A stretch of 64,000 bases of DNA from CAVQRB01 sp963715055 (lineage in GTDB: Bacteria > Pseudomonadota > Alphaproteobacteria > Rhodobacterales > Rhodobacteraceae): positions 248,001-312,000 of the forward strand of contig CAVQRB010000018.1 in NCBI GenBank assembly GCA_963715055.1. The letters run 5' to 3'. The first letter of the stretch is position 1, and each line of letters begins with the position of its first letter. Below are positions 47,052-55,620 of this stretch, piece by piece. The notes beneath the pieces were generated by a model. That model was not told the origin of the DNA. It saw nothing but the letters and a program-made list of their open reading frames with translations, and did not search any database. Made by a program: the position numbers and the translations under genes.

Positions 47052-48611
47052 TCAGCGAACCCAGACTTCCACGCGCCGATTGGCATTCTGACCCCAGATC
47101 GTGTCATCGCAGGCAATCGGCATTGCCTCTCCGAAAGCATCGACATCAAGCTGCACACGGTCAGTATCCAGCGTCACCGCAGCCTCCTGCACGGCGCGTC
47201 GAACGGCCTCCGCCCGGTCCAGCGCGATGATCCGGTTGATTTCCGCCGGACCATCGCCATCGCTGAACCCGACAAAGAGAAGGCGGCGCGCGTCGAAATC
47301 GCCCTGCTCGAGCCTGCTCGCAAGGTATTCGACATTGGATCTCGATTGTGCGTCCAATTCGGCGGACCCTGAGCCGAAGCGGAAGGAAATCGTCAAGCGT
47401 CGCAGGCCGTCGAGGGTCGACACCATGCGCTGAAGCTCTTCGAGGCCGATCTCCTCGCCCGCGGACACCACGGCATTCGCCAACCGGTTGCCCTGTTCGT
47501 CGAGCACGATCTCTTCGGGTGCCTGGTCCACGAAACCGGCGCGGCGAATGACGATCTGTGCTGCAGGGCTCCGCGCGAAGGCCAGGAACTCCTGAACCAC
47601 AATCGGTTGGCGGCGCGCAGGCAAGTAGAGGAACATTGGAGCAGTGAACGGATAATCCTCGGTCTTGACCGATCGCCGGGTTGCATCGAGTGACCGCCCA
47701 CAAGACCCGGTGAGCGTGGGCACTTGCGCTGTGCCGGCTTCCGCGAGGCTGGCAATACCGAGGGCAAAAGGATCCGCCAGCACGGCAGCCACGACATCGG
47801 GACTTTTCTGATGTCGTGTGACGCCGGTAGACATCTCGCGCCCCGCCGGTGCCATGATCCGGTCTGCTATGGTTTGCCCGAGGCCGGTCGAGGCGAGTGG
47901 GGCATGGACACTGATCGGAGCGTCCGGCCCGCCAAGGTCTTTCCAGTTTCGGATCTCCCCCGTGAAGACACGCGCGAGATCCGTGGGAGAGATGCCGCGC
48001 ACCGGGTTTCCCGGTGAGACAAGGGGAACGATGGCATCGAGCGCCAGAACCCGCGCCCGTGACGCGGCGGACATGTCGCCCAAACCTGCCTCGCGCGCGC
48101 GCTGCAGTTCCAGGGGCCGGATTTCCCGCAACGACATGACCATATCCGCCTCATTGGCCAGAAGATCGGCAAACCCTTCGCTGCTGTCGGTGGTGTGAAA
48201 ATGAAACTCGGCGGAAGGCGCCCCTGTCTCCCTGTCGGTCAACCTGTACAGAAAACGGGTCGGCTCCACGGCGTCGCGTTCGGCAATGAACCCGTGTGCC
48301 TGAGCAAATCCTTCGATCAGGGCAGGCAGGAGAACCTCGCCCATGGAGGTCGATCCGGATATGCCGACGCGTGCAACGAAATCATCGAGAGTGGGACAGG
48401 CCGGTCCATCGCACAAGACACCTGAACCATCGACGGTCAATTCGCCGTAGATCGTGTCGATCCGGTAGTATTCACCATCGAACCCCAGGAACCTGCCGTT
48501 CAAGGCGATCTTTCCGTCCCGGGATATGAGGGTTATGTCTTCGGCACAGGCGCTGCCAAGACCGGTAACAAGGCAAAACGCAGCAAGAACCGCGCGACTA
48601 CATTTCCACAT
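47052..48611 (-). CDS. Phosphate-binding-like (PstS/PBP) domain fused to OmpA C-terminal domain
   Basis: A 519-residue exported protein. A signal peptide (SRAVLAAFCLVTGLGSACA) is followed by a small region (RDGKIALNGRFLGFDGEYY) and then a PstS-type periplasmic binding domain (GISGSTSMGEVLLPALIEGF, FTGEIRNWKDLGG). The last 130 residues are an OmpA/MotB-type peptidoglycan-binding domain (LTISFRFGSGSAELDAQS, LLFVGFSDGDGPAEIN, NRRVEVWVR). This would tether a solute-binding domain to the cell wall. The ligand is unknown; phosphate is only the family default. It is followed, on the same strand, by nothing before dnaJ's terminator, and preceded by the protein at 48631. Confidence 0.85.
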   Translation of the reverse strand: MWKCSRAVLAAFCLVTGLGSACAEDITLISRDGKIALNGRFLGFDGEYYRIDTIYGELTVDGSGVLCDGPACPTLDDFVARVGISGSTSMGEVLLPALIEGFAQAHGFIAERDAVEPTRFLYRLTDRETGAPSAEFHFHTTDSSEGFADLLANEADMVMSLREIRPLELQRAREAGLGDMSAASRARVLALDAIVPLVSPGNPVRGISPTDLARVFTGEIRNWKDLGGPDAPISVHAPLASTGLGQTIADRIMAPAGREMSTGVTRHQKSPDVVAAVLADPFALGIASLAEAGTAQVPTLTGSCGRSLDATRRSVKTEDYPFTAPMFLYLPARRQPIVVQEFLAFARSPAAQIVIRRAGFVDQAPEEIVLDEQGNRLANAVVSAGEEIGLEELQRMVSTLDGLRRLTISFRFGSGSAELDAQSRSNVEYLASRLEQGDFDARRLLFVGFSDGDGPAEINRIIALDRAEAVRRAVQEAAVTLDTDRVQLDVDAFGEAMPIACDDTIWGQNANRRVEVWVR

Positions 48612-48630
48612 GGACCGCCCTGCAACAGTT

Positions 48631-49659
48631 TCAGTTGCGCGCGATCTTCAGGTCATGGAGTGGATTGTTCAACACCAGAAAGTTGCCGACTGCAGAGCAA
48701 TCCGGGATCGAGAGAAGGAGTTCGCGCGTCCGGATCCCGCTGACACCGGCGGAAACCTCGAAGGATTGCGCAGAAACCTCGGTGCCGCAATTCGACTGCG
48801 TAACTTCCGTCTCGATGCTCAGATTGATGGCCCCGGAGACTTTGGTCATCGCGCCAGGGAATGTATAGACCTCCGCCATCATCGGGGCGGAAGCATCGCG
48901 ATCGCCGTGACGCGTCAGAAAGCCTCCCTGGCCTCTCGCGACCGCTGTCATGTCCCGCGGTGCACCACTCCAGACATGGCCTTCGTCGCCATACTCAGCG
49001 CCAAATTCACGGGCGTGTATCTGGAGCCCCGAACCGCCTGCCCACTGGACCACGATCCGGTCGTAGAGCGCGACGCTCGGAACGCTGGCTTCGGCCTGCA
49101 CGGTTTCACCACTCGGGAAAGTCAGGGTGAAGCGGGCCTCCTCGACGAGGGCCGGGACTTCGATGTCGAGCGCCCCTTCGCTTGAGGTCGTCTCGGCGAA
49201 GGTCATGCCTTCATGCATTAAGCTGACACGCTCGGAGGGCAAGCAGGGTGCCGTCAGGGACAGATGCACCATAGCGGCCGCACCCGGCGTGGCCGTGAGA
49301 GAAATCAGGCAAACAGGTTGTTGCGGCGCGGTCGCTTCGGGAAGCGGGAAAACACTGTCCAATGACGCAAGTTGCGGCCTTTCTGGTGCGGGCGCGGGCG
49401 CGAATGTCTCGACCTTGGCGGATGTCAGGACAATGGCGCTGACATTGAGGTGCGAGTCGTCAGGCATGAAGGCAGCGGGTTCAGGCTCGGGTCGGGCCGG
49501 CGCAGGGTGCGTAATTACTGTCTGGACTGCGCTGACGGCACTCGCCTGAGCGGTGCCGTATCGAAGGTCGGCGACTTCACCGCTCTGCATCACAAAACCG
49601 ATCCCCATCGCGCAGGCAAACGTCACCGCGGCAGTCGATATTTCGGTCTTGCCAGACAT
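48631..49659 (-). CDS. Uncharacterised membrane-anchored protein next to secA
   Basis: A 342-residue protein with no family I recognise. It has one N-terminal hydrophobic segment (TAAVTFACAMGIGFVMQSG), then an Ala/Pro-rich linker (HPAPARPEPEPAAF and FAPAPAPERP), and a beta-rich C-terminal part with several cysteines (PVCLISLTATPG, APCLPSERV, SNCGTEV, IPDCSAVGN) and VYTFPGAMTKVSGAINLS. This suggests a periplasmic domain tethered to the inner membrane with possible disulfides. AAGGA lies 8 bases before the ATG at 49659. It lies between secA and the PstS-OmpA fusion, all on the minus strand. Confidence 0.7.
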   Translation of the reverse strand: MSGKTEISTAAVTFACAMGIGFVMQSGEVADLRYGTAQASAVSAVQTVITHPAPARPEPEPAAFMPDDSHLNVSAIVLTSAKVETFAPAPAPERPQLASLDSVFPLPEATAPQQPVCLISLTATPGAAAMVHLSLTAPCLPSERVSLMHEGMTFAETTSSEGALDIEVPALVEEARFTLTFPSGETVQAEASVPSVALYDRIVVQWAGGSGLQIHAREFGAEYGDEGHVWSGAPRDMTAVARGQGGFLTRHGDRDASAPMMAEVYTFPGAMTKVSGAINLSIETEVTQSNCGTEVSAQSFEVSAGVSGIRTRELLLSIPDCSAVGNFLVLNNPLHDLKIARN

Positions 49660-49766
49660 GTCTTGATCCTTCTCCACCAGTTGGAACAAAACCTTAATAG
49701 GAAGTAAACGCGGCTCAATCGTGACGGGAGGAGGGAGTCATTCAGGCAAGATCGTGGCGTATGGGT

Positions 49767-52484
49767 TCAGACCAGACGGCCGTGACAATGCTTGAACTTC
49801 TTGCCTGATCCGCAGGGACATTGCTCGTTTCGTCCCGGATTACCCCATGTGTCCGGATTGTTTTCATCAAAACCGTCGATCGGGGCGCCCGACTCGGCTT
49901 CATCCGGCGCCACCGGCGCGGGCGACGCAGAAGCCGCAGCACCAGCCACGGCGGCAGCTTGCTGCGCGCGCAGCTGCTCGATCATCTGCGCCTGCTCCGC
50001 CTCGGTCAGCGGCCTGATCTGCGCAAGTTTCTTGGTCACGTCCTCGCGCAGAGAATCAAGCATGGATTCGAAAAGCTGGAACGACTCGTTCTTGTACTCG
50101 TTGAGCGGGTCGCGTTGGGCATAGCCGCGGAAGCCGACAACCGAGCGCAGGTGCTCAAGCGTCAGAAGATGCTCGCGCCACTTCGCGTCGATCGTTTGCA
50201 GCAGAACCTGCTTTTCGATGTTGCGCATGTTTTCGGCACCGAACTGCTCGGCTTTCCCGGTCATGTATGCGTCGCTGGCTTTCACCAGCCGGTTGCGAAG
50301 CTCCTCGTCGTCGACACCGTCTTCGGCCACCCAGTCGAGCACCGGCACATCCACACCGAGGTTCTCGACGACCGCCTGATGAAGCCCTTCGCCGTCCCAT
50401 TGGTCGGCATAGGTCTTGGGCGGAATATACTGGTAGATGAGGTCGTCGATGACCTGATGCCGCATGTCAGCGGTGATCTCCGAAAGATCGGAGGCTTCCA
50501 TGATGTCGCGACGCTGCGAGAAGACAACCTTGCGCTGCTCGTTCATCACATCGTCGAATTTCAGAAGCTGCTTGCGGATGTCGAAGTTGCGACCCTCGAC
50601 CTTGGCCTGCGCCCGTTCCAACGATTTGTTCACCCAAGGGTGAATGATCGCCTCGCCTTCCTTGAGGCCCAAGGTCGTCAATACCTTTTCGAGCCGCTCC
50701 GAGCCGAAGATGCGCATCAGGTCGTCTTCGAGGCTGAGATAGAAGGAGGAGCGTCCGGGATCGCCCTGCCGGCCGGAGCGACCACGCAACTGGTTGTCGA
50801 TGCGCCGGCTTTCGTGGCGCTCTGAGGCCAGAACATAGAGCCCGCCCGCTGCGATGACTTTCGCCTTTTCGTCCGCGTGCTGGGCCTCGATGTCTGTCCG
50901 GATGGCTTCGGGATCGGCCTCCGGATCGGCGCTGATCGCTTCCATCACCTGCATGTCGACGTTGCCGCCAAGCTGGATATCGGTGCCACGGCCCGCCATG
51001 TTCGTGGCGATGGTCACAGCGCCGAGGCGGCCCGCATCGGCCACGATATTCGCTTCCTGCTCGTGTTGACGCGCGTTCAGCACATTGTGTTTGATGCCCG
51101 CATCGGTCAGCAGCTTGCTCAGCGTTTCCGACTTCTCGATCGAAGTTGTCCCCACCAGGGCAGGTTGACCACGCTCGACGCATTCCTTGATCTGCTCGAG
51201 CATGGCTTCGTATTTCTCGCGGACCGTGCGGTAGACCTGATCGTCCTCATCGACACGCGCGACGGGCTTGTTCGTCGGGATTTCCACGACGCCGAGCCCG
51301 TAGATCTCGCCGAATTCCTCAGCTTCCGTCAACGCGGTACCGGTCATGCCCGCAAGTTTGTCGTAGAGCCGGAAATAATTCTGGAAGGTCACCGAGGCGA
51401 GCGTGACATTCTCGGGTTTGATCTGGACATTCTCCTTGGCCTCTATGGCCTGGTGCAAGCCGTCCGACAAGCGGCGACCGGCCATCATCCGCCCGGTGAA
51501 TTCATCGATCAGCACCACCTCGCCATCGCGGACGATGTAGTCCTTGTCGCGCTGGAACAGCTTGTGCGCGCGCAGACCCTGGTTGATGTGGTGGACGATG
51601 GTGGTGCTTTCAGGATCGTAAAGGCTCTGATCCTTTTCGAGAATGCCACGCTCGTGCAGCAGGTTCTCGAGAAACTCGTTGCCTTCGTCCGTGAAGGTGA
51701 CCGCGCGGGTCTTTTCATCGAGTTCGAAATGCGTGGCGTCGAGCTCCGGGATCACCGTATCGATCGTCTTGTAGAGATCCGAGCGGTCCTGCGAAGGGCC
51801 GGAAATGATCAAGGGCGTACGGGCTTCGTCGATCAGGATGGAATCAACCTCATCCACGATTGCGTAGTTGTGATGCTTCTGGAAGATCTGGCTCAGCTCC
51901 GAACGCATGTTGTCGCGCAGGTAGTCGAACCCGAGTTCGTTGTTGGTGGCATAGGTGATGTCGCTGTTGTAGGCCGCGCGCTTGGCGTCCTCCGGCATGT
52001 CGGAATGGGCGACCCCGGTGGTCAGCCCCAGGGCGCCGAAAACCTTGCCCATCCATGCCGCGTCCCGTTTGGCGAGATATTCGTTGACCGTGACGATATG
52101 CACGCCGCGGCCGGTCAAGGCATTGAGATAGGCGGCGAAGGTTGCGGTCAGGGTCTTGCCTTCGCCGGTTTTCTGCTCCGCGATATTGCCCCGGTGCAGG
52201 AAAACGGCACCGATCAGCTGCGTATCGAAGGCGCGCAGACCAAGGGCGCGCCGCGCCGCCTCGCGGCAGTTGGCAAAGGCTTCCGGCAGAAGGTCGTCGA
52301 GGTTCTCGCCGTCCAGCGCGCGCTTGCGCAGCTCTTCCGTCTTTTCCTTGATCCCTGCGTCCGAGAGCTTTTCGAACTCCGGCTCGAGGGCGTTGATCTG
52401 TGCAATCAGCGGGCGGGTCGCTTTGATTTTCCTGTCGTTGGGCGTGCCAAAGACCTTTTTCGCGATTGTACCGAAACCCAGCAT
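49767..52484 (-). CDS. secA: Preprotein translocase ATPase SecA
   Basis: A 905-residue motor that drives secretory proteins through SecYEG. Walker A is in AEQKTGEGKTLTATFAAYL, the DEAD-like box in YAIVDEVDSILIDEARTPL, and helicase motif VI in QLRGRSGRQGDPGRSSFYL. The C-terminus carries an Ala-rich linker and the zinc-binding NEQCPCGSGKKFKHCHG tail, which contacts SecB and phospholipids. The length is normal. It is divergent from the parvulin gene with 174 bases between them. Confidence 0.98.
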   Translation of the reverse strand: MLGFGTIAKKVFGTPNDRKIKATRPLIAQINALEPEFEKLSDAGIKEKTEELRKRALDGENLDDLLPEAFANCREAARRALGLRAFDTQLIGAVFLHRGNIAEQKTGEGKTLTATFAAYLNALTGRGVHIVTVNEYLAKRDAAWMGKVFGALGLTTGVAHSDMPEDAKRAAYNSDITYATNNELGFDYLRDNMRSELSQIFQKHHNYAIVDEVDSILIDEARTPLIISGPSQDRSDLYKTIDTVIPELDATHFELDEKTRAVTFTDEGNEFLENLLHERGILEKDQSLYDPESTTIVHHINQGLRAHKLFQRDKDYIVRDGEVVLIDEFTGRMMAGRRLSDGLHQAIEAKENVQIKPENVTLASVTFQNYFRLYDKLAGMTGTALTEAEEFGEIYGLGVVEIPTNKPVARVDEDDQVYRTVREKYEAMLEQIKECVERGQPALVGTTSIEKSETLSKLLTDAGIKHNVLNARQHEQEANIVADAGRLGAVTIATNMAGRGTDIQLGGNVDMQVMEAISADPEADPEAIRTDIEAQHADEKAKVIAAGGLYVLASERHESRRIDNQLRGRSGRQGDPGRSSFYLSLEDDLMRIFGSERLEKVLTTLGLKEGEAIIHPWVNKSLERAQAKVEGRNFDIRKQLLKFDDVMNEQRKVVFSQRRDIMEASDLSEITADMRHQVIDDLIYQYIPPKTYADQWDGEGLHQAVVENLGVDVPVLDWVAEDGVDDEELRNRLVKASDAYMTGKAEQFGAENMRNIEKQVLLQTIDAKWREHLLTLEHLRSVVGFRGYAQRDPLNEYKNESFQLFESMLDSLREDVTKKLAQIRPLTEAEQAQMIEQLRAQQAAAVAGAAASASPAPVAPDEAESGAPIDGFDENNPDTWGNPGRNEQCPCGSGKKFKHCHGRLV

Positions 52485-52658
52485 GCTCTCTCCAGCCGAA
52501 GTAATATATCCTGTACCGATGTGCTTGCTCGTCCAGACCGCAGCCCATAGATATAGGTTCGAACGCCGATCTCTTCAGACGCCCATAGGGCGATGTAAGG
52601 GTCACGCCAAACAGTGTCAATGTCGCGCCTTGGCGTGGCCCTTGCTTAGGACCTTTCG

Positions 52659-53522
52659 ATGAAAAAACCCCGCGCACTTCTCGCCTCTGTCGCCACCTGC
52701 CTGGTGCTGGCAGCACCTGTCGCCGCTCAGGAGCAGACCGCTGCGCCGGAAATGACGCCGGAAACCGTGCTTGCCACCGTGAACGGTCAGGAGATCAAGC
52801 TCGGTCACGTGCTGATGGGTTTCGCGATCCTGCCCGAGCAGTACCGCACGCTCGACGACGCGGTGCTTTTTGACGGCATCCTGAGCCAGCTGATCCAGCA
52901 GACCGCCCTTGCGCAGTCCTTCGAGGGCGAATTGCCCGGGCGCGTCATTTACGGTCTGGACAATGAAACACGGTCCCTGACCGCGGGTGAAGTCGTCAAC
53001 GAGATCCTGGCTGAGGCCGAGGTCGAGCAAGCGGCGCAGGCCGCCTACAAGGAACAGTTTCTCGATGTGGCGGCACCCGACGAATACAAGGCGTCGCACA
53101 TCTTGCTCGAGACCGAAGAAGAGGCCCTGAGCGTGATCGAGGAACTCAATGCAGGTGGCGATTTCGCAACCCTGGCGCAGGAAAAATCCATCGATCCGGC
53201 CGGAGCCAACGGCGGTGATCTTGGGTATTTCGGACCGGGCCAGATGGTGCCGGAATTCGAAGCAGCGGCAGTAGCGCTCGAGATCGGTGGGATCTCCGCC
53301 CCGGTGAAGACGCGTTTCGGATGGCACGTGGTGAAGCTTTTCGACGTTCGCAAGGCTGAGGTACCCGCTTTCGAAGATGTGCGCGCGGGCCTTGAAGACG
53401 AAATCCGCCGCTCCGTCGCCAATGAGGCCATCGAAGCGATGGTCGCCAGCGGCGATGTGCAGCGCACCGACCTTGGCACCTTCGATCCGTCGGTGGTACG
53501 CAACCTCGGACTTCTGGAGTAA
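52659..53522 (+). CDS. Exported peptidyl-prolyl isomerase, parvulin type
   Basis: A 287-residue protein with a signal peptide (ARALLASVATCLVLAAPVAA-like start, cleavage near AQEQ). The parvulin core (residues about 145-240) shows ASHILLETEEEALSVIEELN, FATLAQEKSIDPAGANGGDL and FGWHVVKLFDVR, all typical of the PrsA/SurA/PpiC group. It probably helps fold outer-membrane or periplasmic proteins. It lies opposite secA and 6 bases upstream of argJ, so export and folding genes adjoin. Confidence 0.91.
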   Translation: MKKPRALLASVATCLVLAAPVAAQEQTAAPEMTPETVLATVNGQEIKLGHVLMGFAILPEQYRTLDDAVLFDGILSQLIQQTALAQSFEGELPGRVIYGLDNETRSLTAGEVVNEILAEAEVEQAAQAAYKEQFLDVAAPDEYKASHILLETEEEALSVIEELNAGGDFATLAQEKSIDPAGANGGDLGYFGPGQMVPEFEAAAVALEIGGISAPVKTRFGWHVVKLFDVRKAEVPAFEDVRAGLEDEIRRSVANEAIEAMVASGDVQRTDLGTFDPSVVRNLGLLE

Positions 53523-53528
53523 GGCTTG

Positions 53529-54755
53529 ATGGCAAAGACAATCGCCGTTTCTCCGCTCGCGCCCGCCAGCTTTCCGAAGCTGCCGGTGATCAAGGGCGTT
53601 ACATTCGCGACCATCGCCGCCGGTGTACGCTACAAGGGTCGCACGGATGTGATGCTTGCAGAGCTTGCACCCGGAACCGCCATCGCGGGCGCCTTCACGC
53701 GCTCCGCCACGCGCTCGGCTTCAGTTCTGGACTGTCAGGCGAAGCTTGGCGGGAAGGCGGACAAGGGTGCTGCGATCATCGTCAATTCGGGCAACTCGAA
53801 CGCCTTCACGGGTCGTGCGGGCGTGACAGCGGTAGAGGCGATCACGGAGGCCGCCGCCAAGACCTGCGATGTGCCGCAAGCGCGCGTCTTCACCTCATCC
53901 ACCGGCGTGATCGGCGAGCCTCTGCCTTTCGAGCGGATCGTGACGAGCCTCGATGCCCTGAAATCGGCCTTGGATGAGAACGGGATCGAGGCTGCGGCGC
54001 GGGCCATCATGACCACGGATACCTTTCCGAAAGGTGCCATGGCCGAGATCCACGTCGCCGGCGAGCCGGTTCGGATCGCGGGAATCGCCAAGGGCTCGGG
54101 CATGATCGCGCCGGATATGGCGACCATGCTGGTCTATATCTTCACCGACGCCGCGATTGATCAGGCCGCCTTGCAGAGCCTCGTTTCAAGACACAATGAG
54201 ACGACGTTCAACTGCATCACCGTGGACAGCGACACCTCGACCTCCGACAGCCTGCTGGTCGCAGCGACAGGAGCCTCCGGCGTGGACGTGACCGGAAACG
54301 AGGCGTTTTCCTCGGCGCTCGAAAGCGTGATGCGCGATCTTGCGCATCAGGTCGTTCGGGATGGGGAAGGTGCTACGAAATTCGTGGAGATCACGGTAGA
54401 GGGTGCCTTGAGTGACGCGGATGCCAAGACCCATGCGCTCTCCATCGCCAATTCACCGCTGGTGAAAACCGCGATTGCCGGGGAGGATCCGAACTGGGGC
54501 AGGGTGGTCATGGCTGTGGGCAAATCAGGTGCCGCCGCGGACCGTGACTTGCTGTCGATCCGTTTCGGCGATGTCACTGTGGCCAGGGACGGTTGTGTCA
54601 GCCCAGGCTACAACGAGGCTGAGGCTGCTGCGCATATGAAAGGCCAGGAGCTTTCAATCACCGTGGGCATCGGCCTCGGCGCGGGCAGGGCGACCGTCTG
54701 GACCTGCGATCTGACCCACGCCTATATCGACATCAACGCCGATTACCGCTCGTGA
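53529..54755 (+). CDS. argJ: Bifunctional glutamate N-acetyltransferase / amino-acid acetyltransferase ArgJ
   Basis: A 408-residue enzyme of arginine synthesis. It moves an acetyl group from N-acetylornithine to glutamate, and can use acetyl-CoA. ArgJ cleaves itself at a conserved threonine in GSGMIAPDMATMLVYIF, making an alpha chain (residues 1 to about 200) and a beta chain. TRSATRSASV and NSGNSNAFTG are further motifs. I chose the ATG at 53529; a TTG just before is in frame. Only 6 bases separate it from the parvulin gene. Confidence 0.96.
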   Translation: MAKTIAVSPLAPASFPKLPVIKGVTFATIAAGVRYKGRTDVMLAELAPGTAIAGAFTRSATRSASVLDCQAKLGGKADKGAAIIVNSGNSNAFTGRAGVTAVEAITEAAAKTCDVPQARVFTSSTGVIGEPLPFERIVTSLDALKSALDENGIEAAARAIMTTDTFPKGAMAEIHVAGEPVRIAGIAKGSGMIAPDMATMLVYIFTDAAIDQAALQSLVSRHNETTFNCITVDSDTSTSDSLLVAATGASGVDVTGNEAFSSALESVMRDLAHQVVRDGEGATKFVEITVEGALSDADAKTHALSIANSPLVKTAIAGEDPNWGRVVMAVGKSGAAADRDLLSIRFGDVTVARDGCVSPGYNEAEAAAHMKGQELSITVGIGLGAGRATVWTCDLTHAYIDINADYRS

Positions 54756-54774
54756 TCCGTCGGGTCATCCTGCC

Positions 54775-55173
54775 GTGAAAATGGTTCTCGTCTCCGCCGT
54801 GGCGCTTGTCGATGTCGATGGGCGCGTGCTCATTGCGCAGCGTCCCGAGGGCAAGGCCATGAGCGGGCTCTGGGAATTCCCGGGTGGCAAGGTCGAGCAG
54901 GGCGAGACTCCGGAAGCCGCACTCATTCGCGAGCTGCAAGAGGAGTTGGGCATCGACACATGGCAGTCCTGTCTTGCGCCTCTCACCTTCGCCAGCCACA
55001 GCTATGATGACTTCCACCTGTTAATGCCGCTTTTCGTCTGCCGGAAGTGGCAAGGCATGCCGCGACCGAAAGAACATCAGGCCCTGAAATGGGTAAAGGC
55101 GCGAGAGCTGAAAGACTATCCAATGCCATCGGCGGATATCCCCCTCATCCCGGTTTTAAGGGATTTGCTTTAG
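54775..55173 (+). CDS. mutT: 8-oxo-dGTP diphosphatase MutT (Nudix)
   Basis: A 132-residue Nudix hydrolase that removes oxidised dGTP from the nucleotide pool. The Nudix box is complete (GGKVEQGETPEAALIREL followed by QEELGID). The overall pattern, RVLIAQRPEGKAMSGLWEFP, is the MutT subgroup. It starts with GTG at 54775; an ATG two codons later is also possible. It follows argJ by 19 bases. Confidence 0.93.
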   Translation: MKMVLVSAVALVDVDGRVLIAQRPEGKAMSGLWEFPGGKVEQGETPEAALIRELQEELGIDTWQSCLAPLTFASHSYDDFHLLMPLFVCRKWQGMPRPKEHQALKWVKARELKDYPMPSADIPLIPVLRDLL

Positions 55174-55299
55174 TTTCAAAGGCCTAGTTTTCAGTATGGA
55201 AACAATGAGGGGAGTTTTCACACAATGTTCATAATATTTATGGATTTTTAGGAAAATCTTCTTAAGGTTGAGCTGTCAGGATCCTGGGGAGGAAAAGAC

Positions 55300-55434
55300 A
55301 TGCTTCGCACTATCACGCTGGGCACATCCATATCGATACAAGGCATATTCGTTCGTGCTCTCGAAGATGGGCGCATCATGATCCAAGTGGATGACAAAAG
55401 CTTTGTCGGTGCGCCTGTGCAAAAGGCGGCCTGA
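55300..55434 (+). CDS. Small conserved-looking protein, 44 residues
   Basis: A short frame with a strong ribosome site (GGGGAGG, 8 bases before the ATG). It begins MLRTITLGTSISIQGIFVRA and ends with FVGAPVQKAA. The composition is that of a real protein: alternating beta-strand pattern and no rare-codon bias visible. I believe that similar roseobacter small proteins with an LGTSISIQG-like start exist, but I cannot name a family or function. The 126 bases before it are AT-rich and probably hold its promoter. It ends 133 bases before the shared terminator. Confidence 0.7.
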   Translation: MLRTITLGTSISIQGIFVRALEDGRIMIQVDDKSFVGAPVQKAA

Positions 55435-55566
55435 GGAAAGACGGGGGTCAAGTGTCGCTTTCCGGACCTTTCAATTTGACAGGTTGGGATCGACGCTGGC
55501 GGCACCTGCCGAGACATCTGAAAGCCATTGCCGGCTGATCTGCTAAATCAAGGACTGTGGAACGAA

Positions 55567-55596
55567 AAAGCCGCCGGGCGTTGCACCGGCGGCTTT
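55567..55596. terminator. Bidirectional intrinsic terminator between small gene and infB
   Basis: AAAGCCGCCGG (55567-55577) and CCGGCGGCTTT (55586-55596) form an 11-base-pair stem with an 8-base loop. On the minus strand it is followed by a run of five T, so it ends the infB operon; on the plus strand the tail is CTTTCGTTT, weaker. Confidence 0.8.
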
Positions 55597-55620
55597 CGTT
55601 TGAGATGAGACTGCGCGGCC

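Noticed and set aside
50877..52550. 557-codon open frame on the plus strand
   Set aside because: It is antisense to secA, with no domain or ribosome site.
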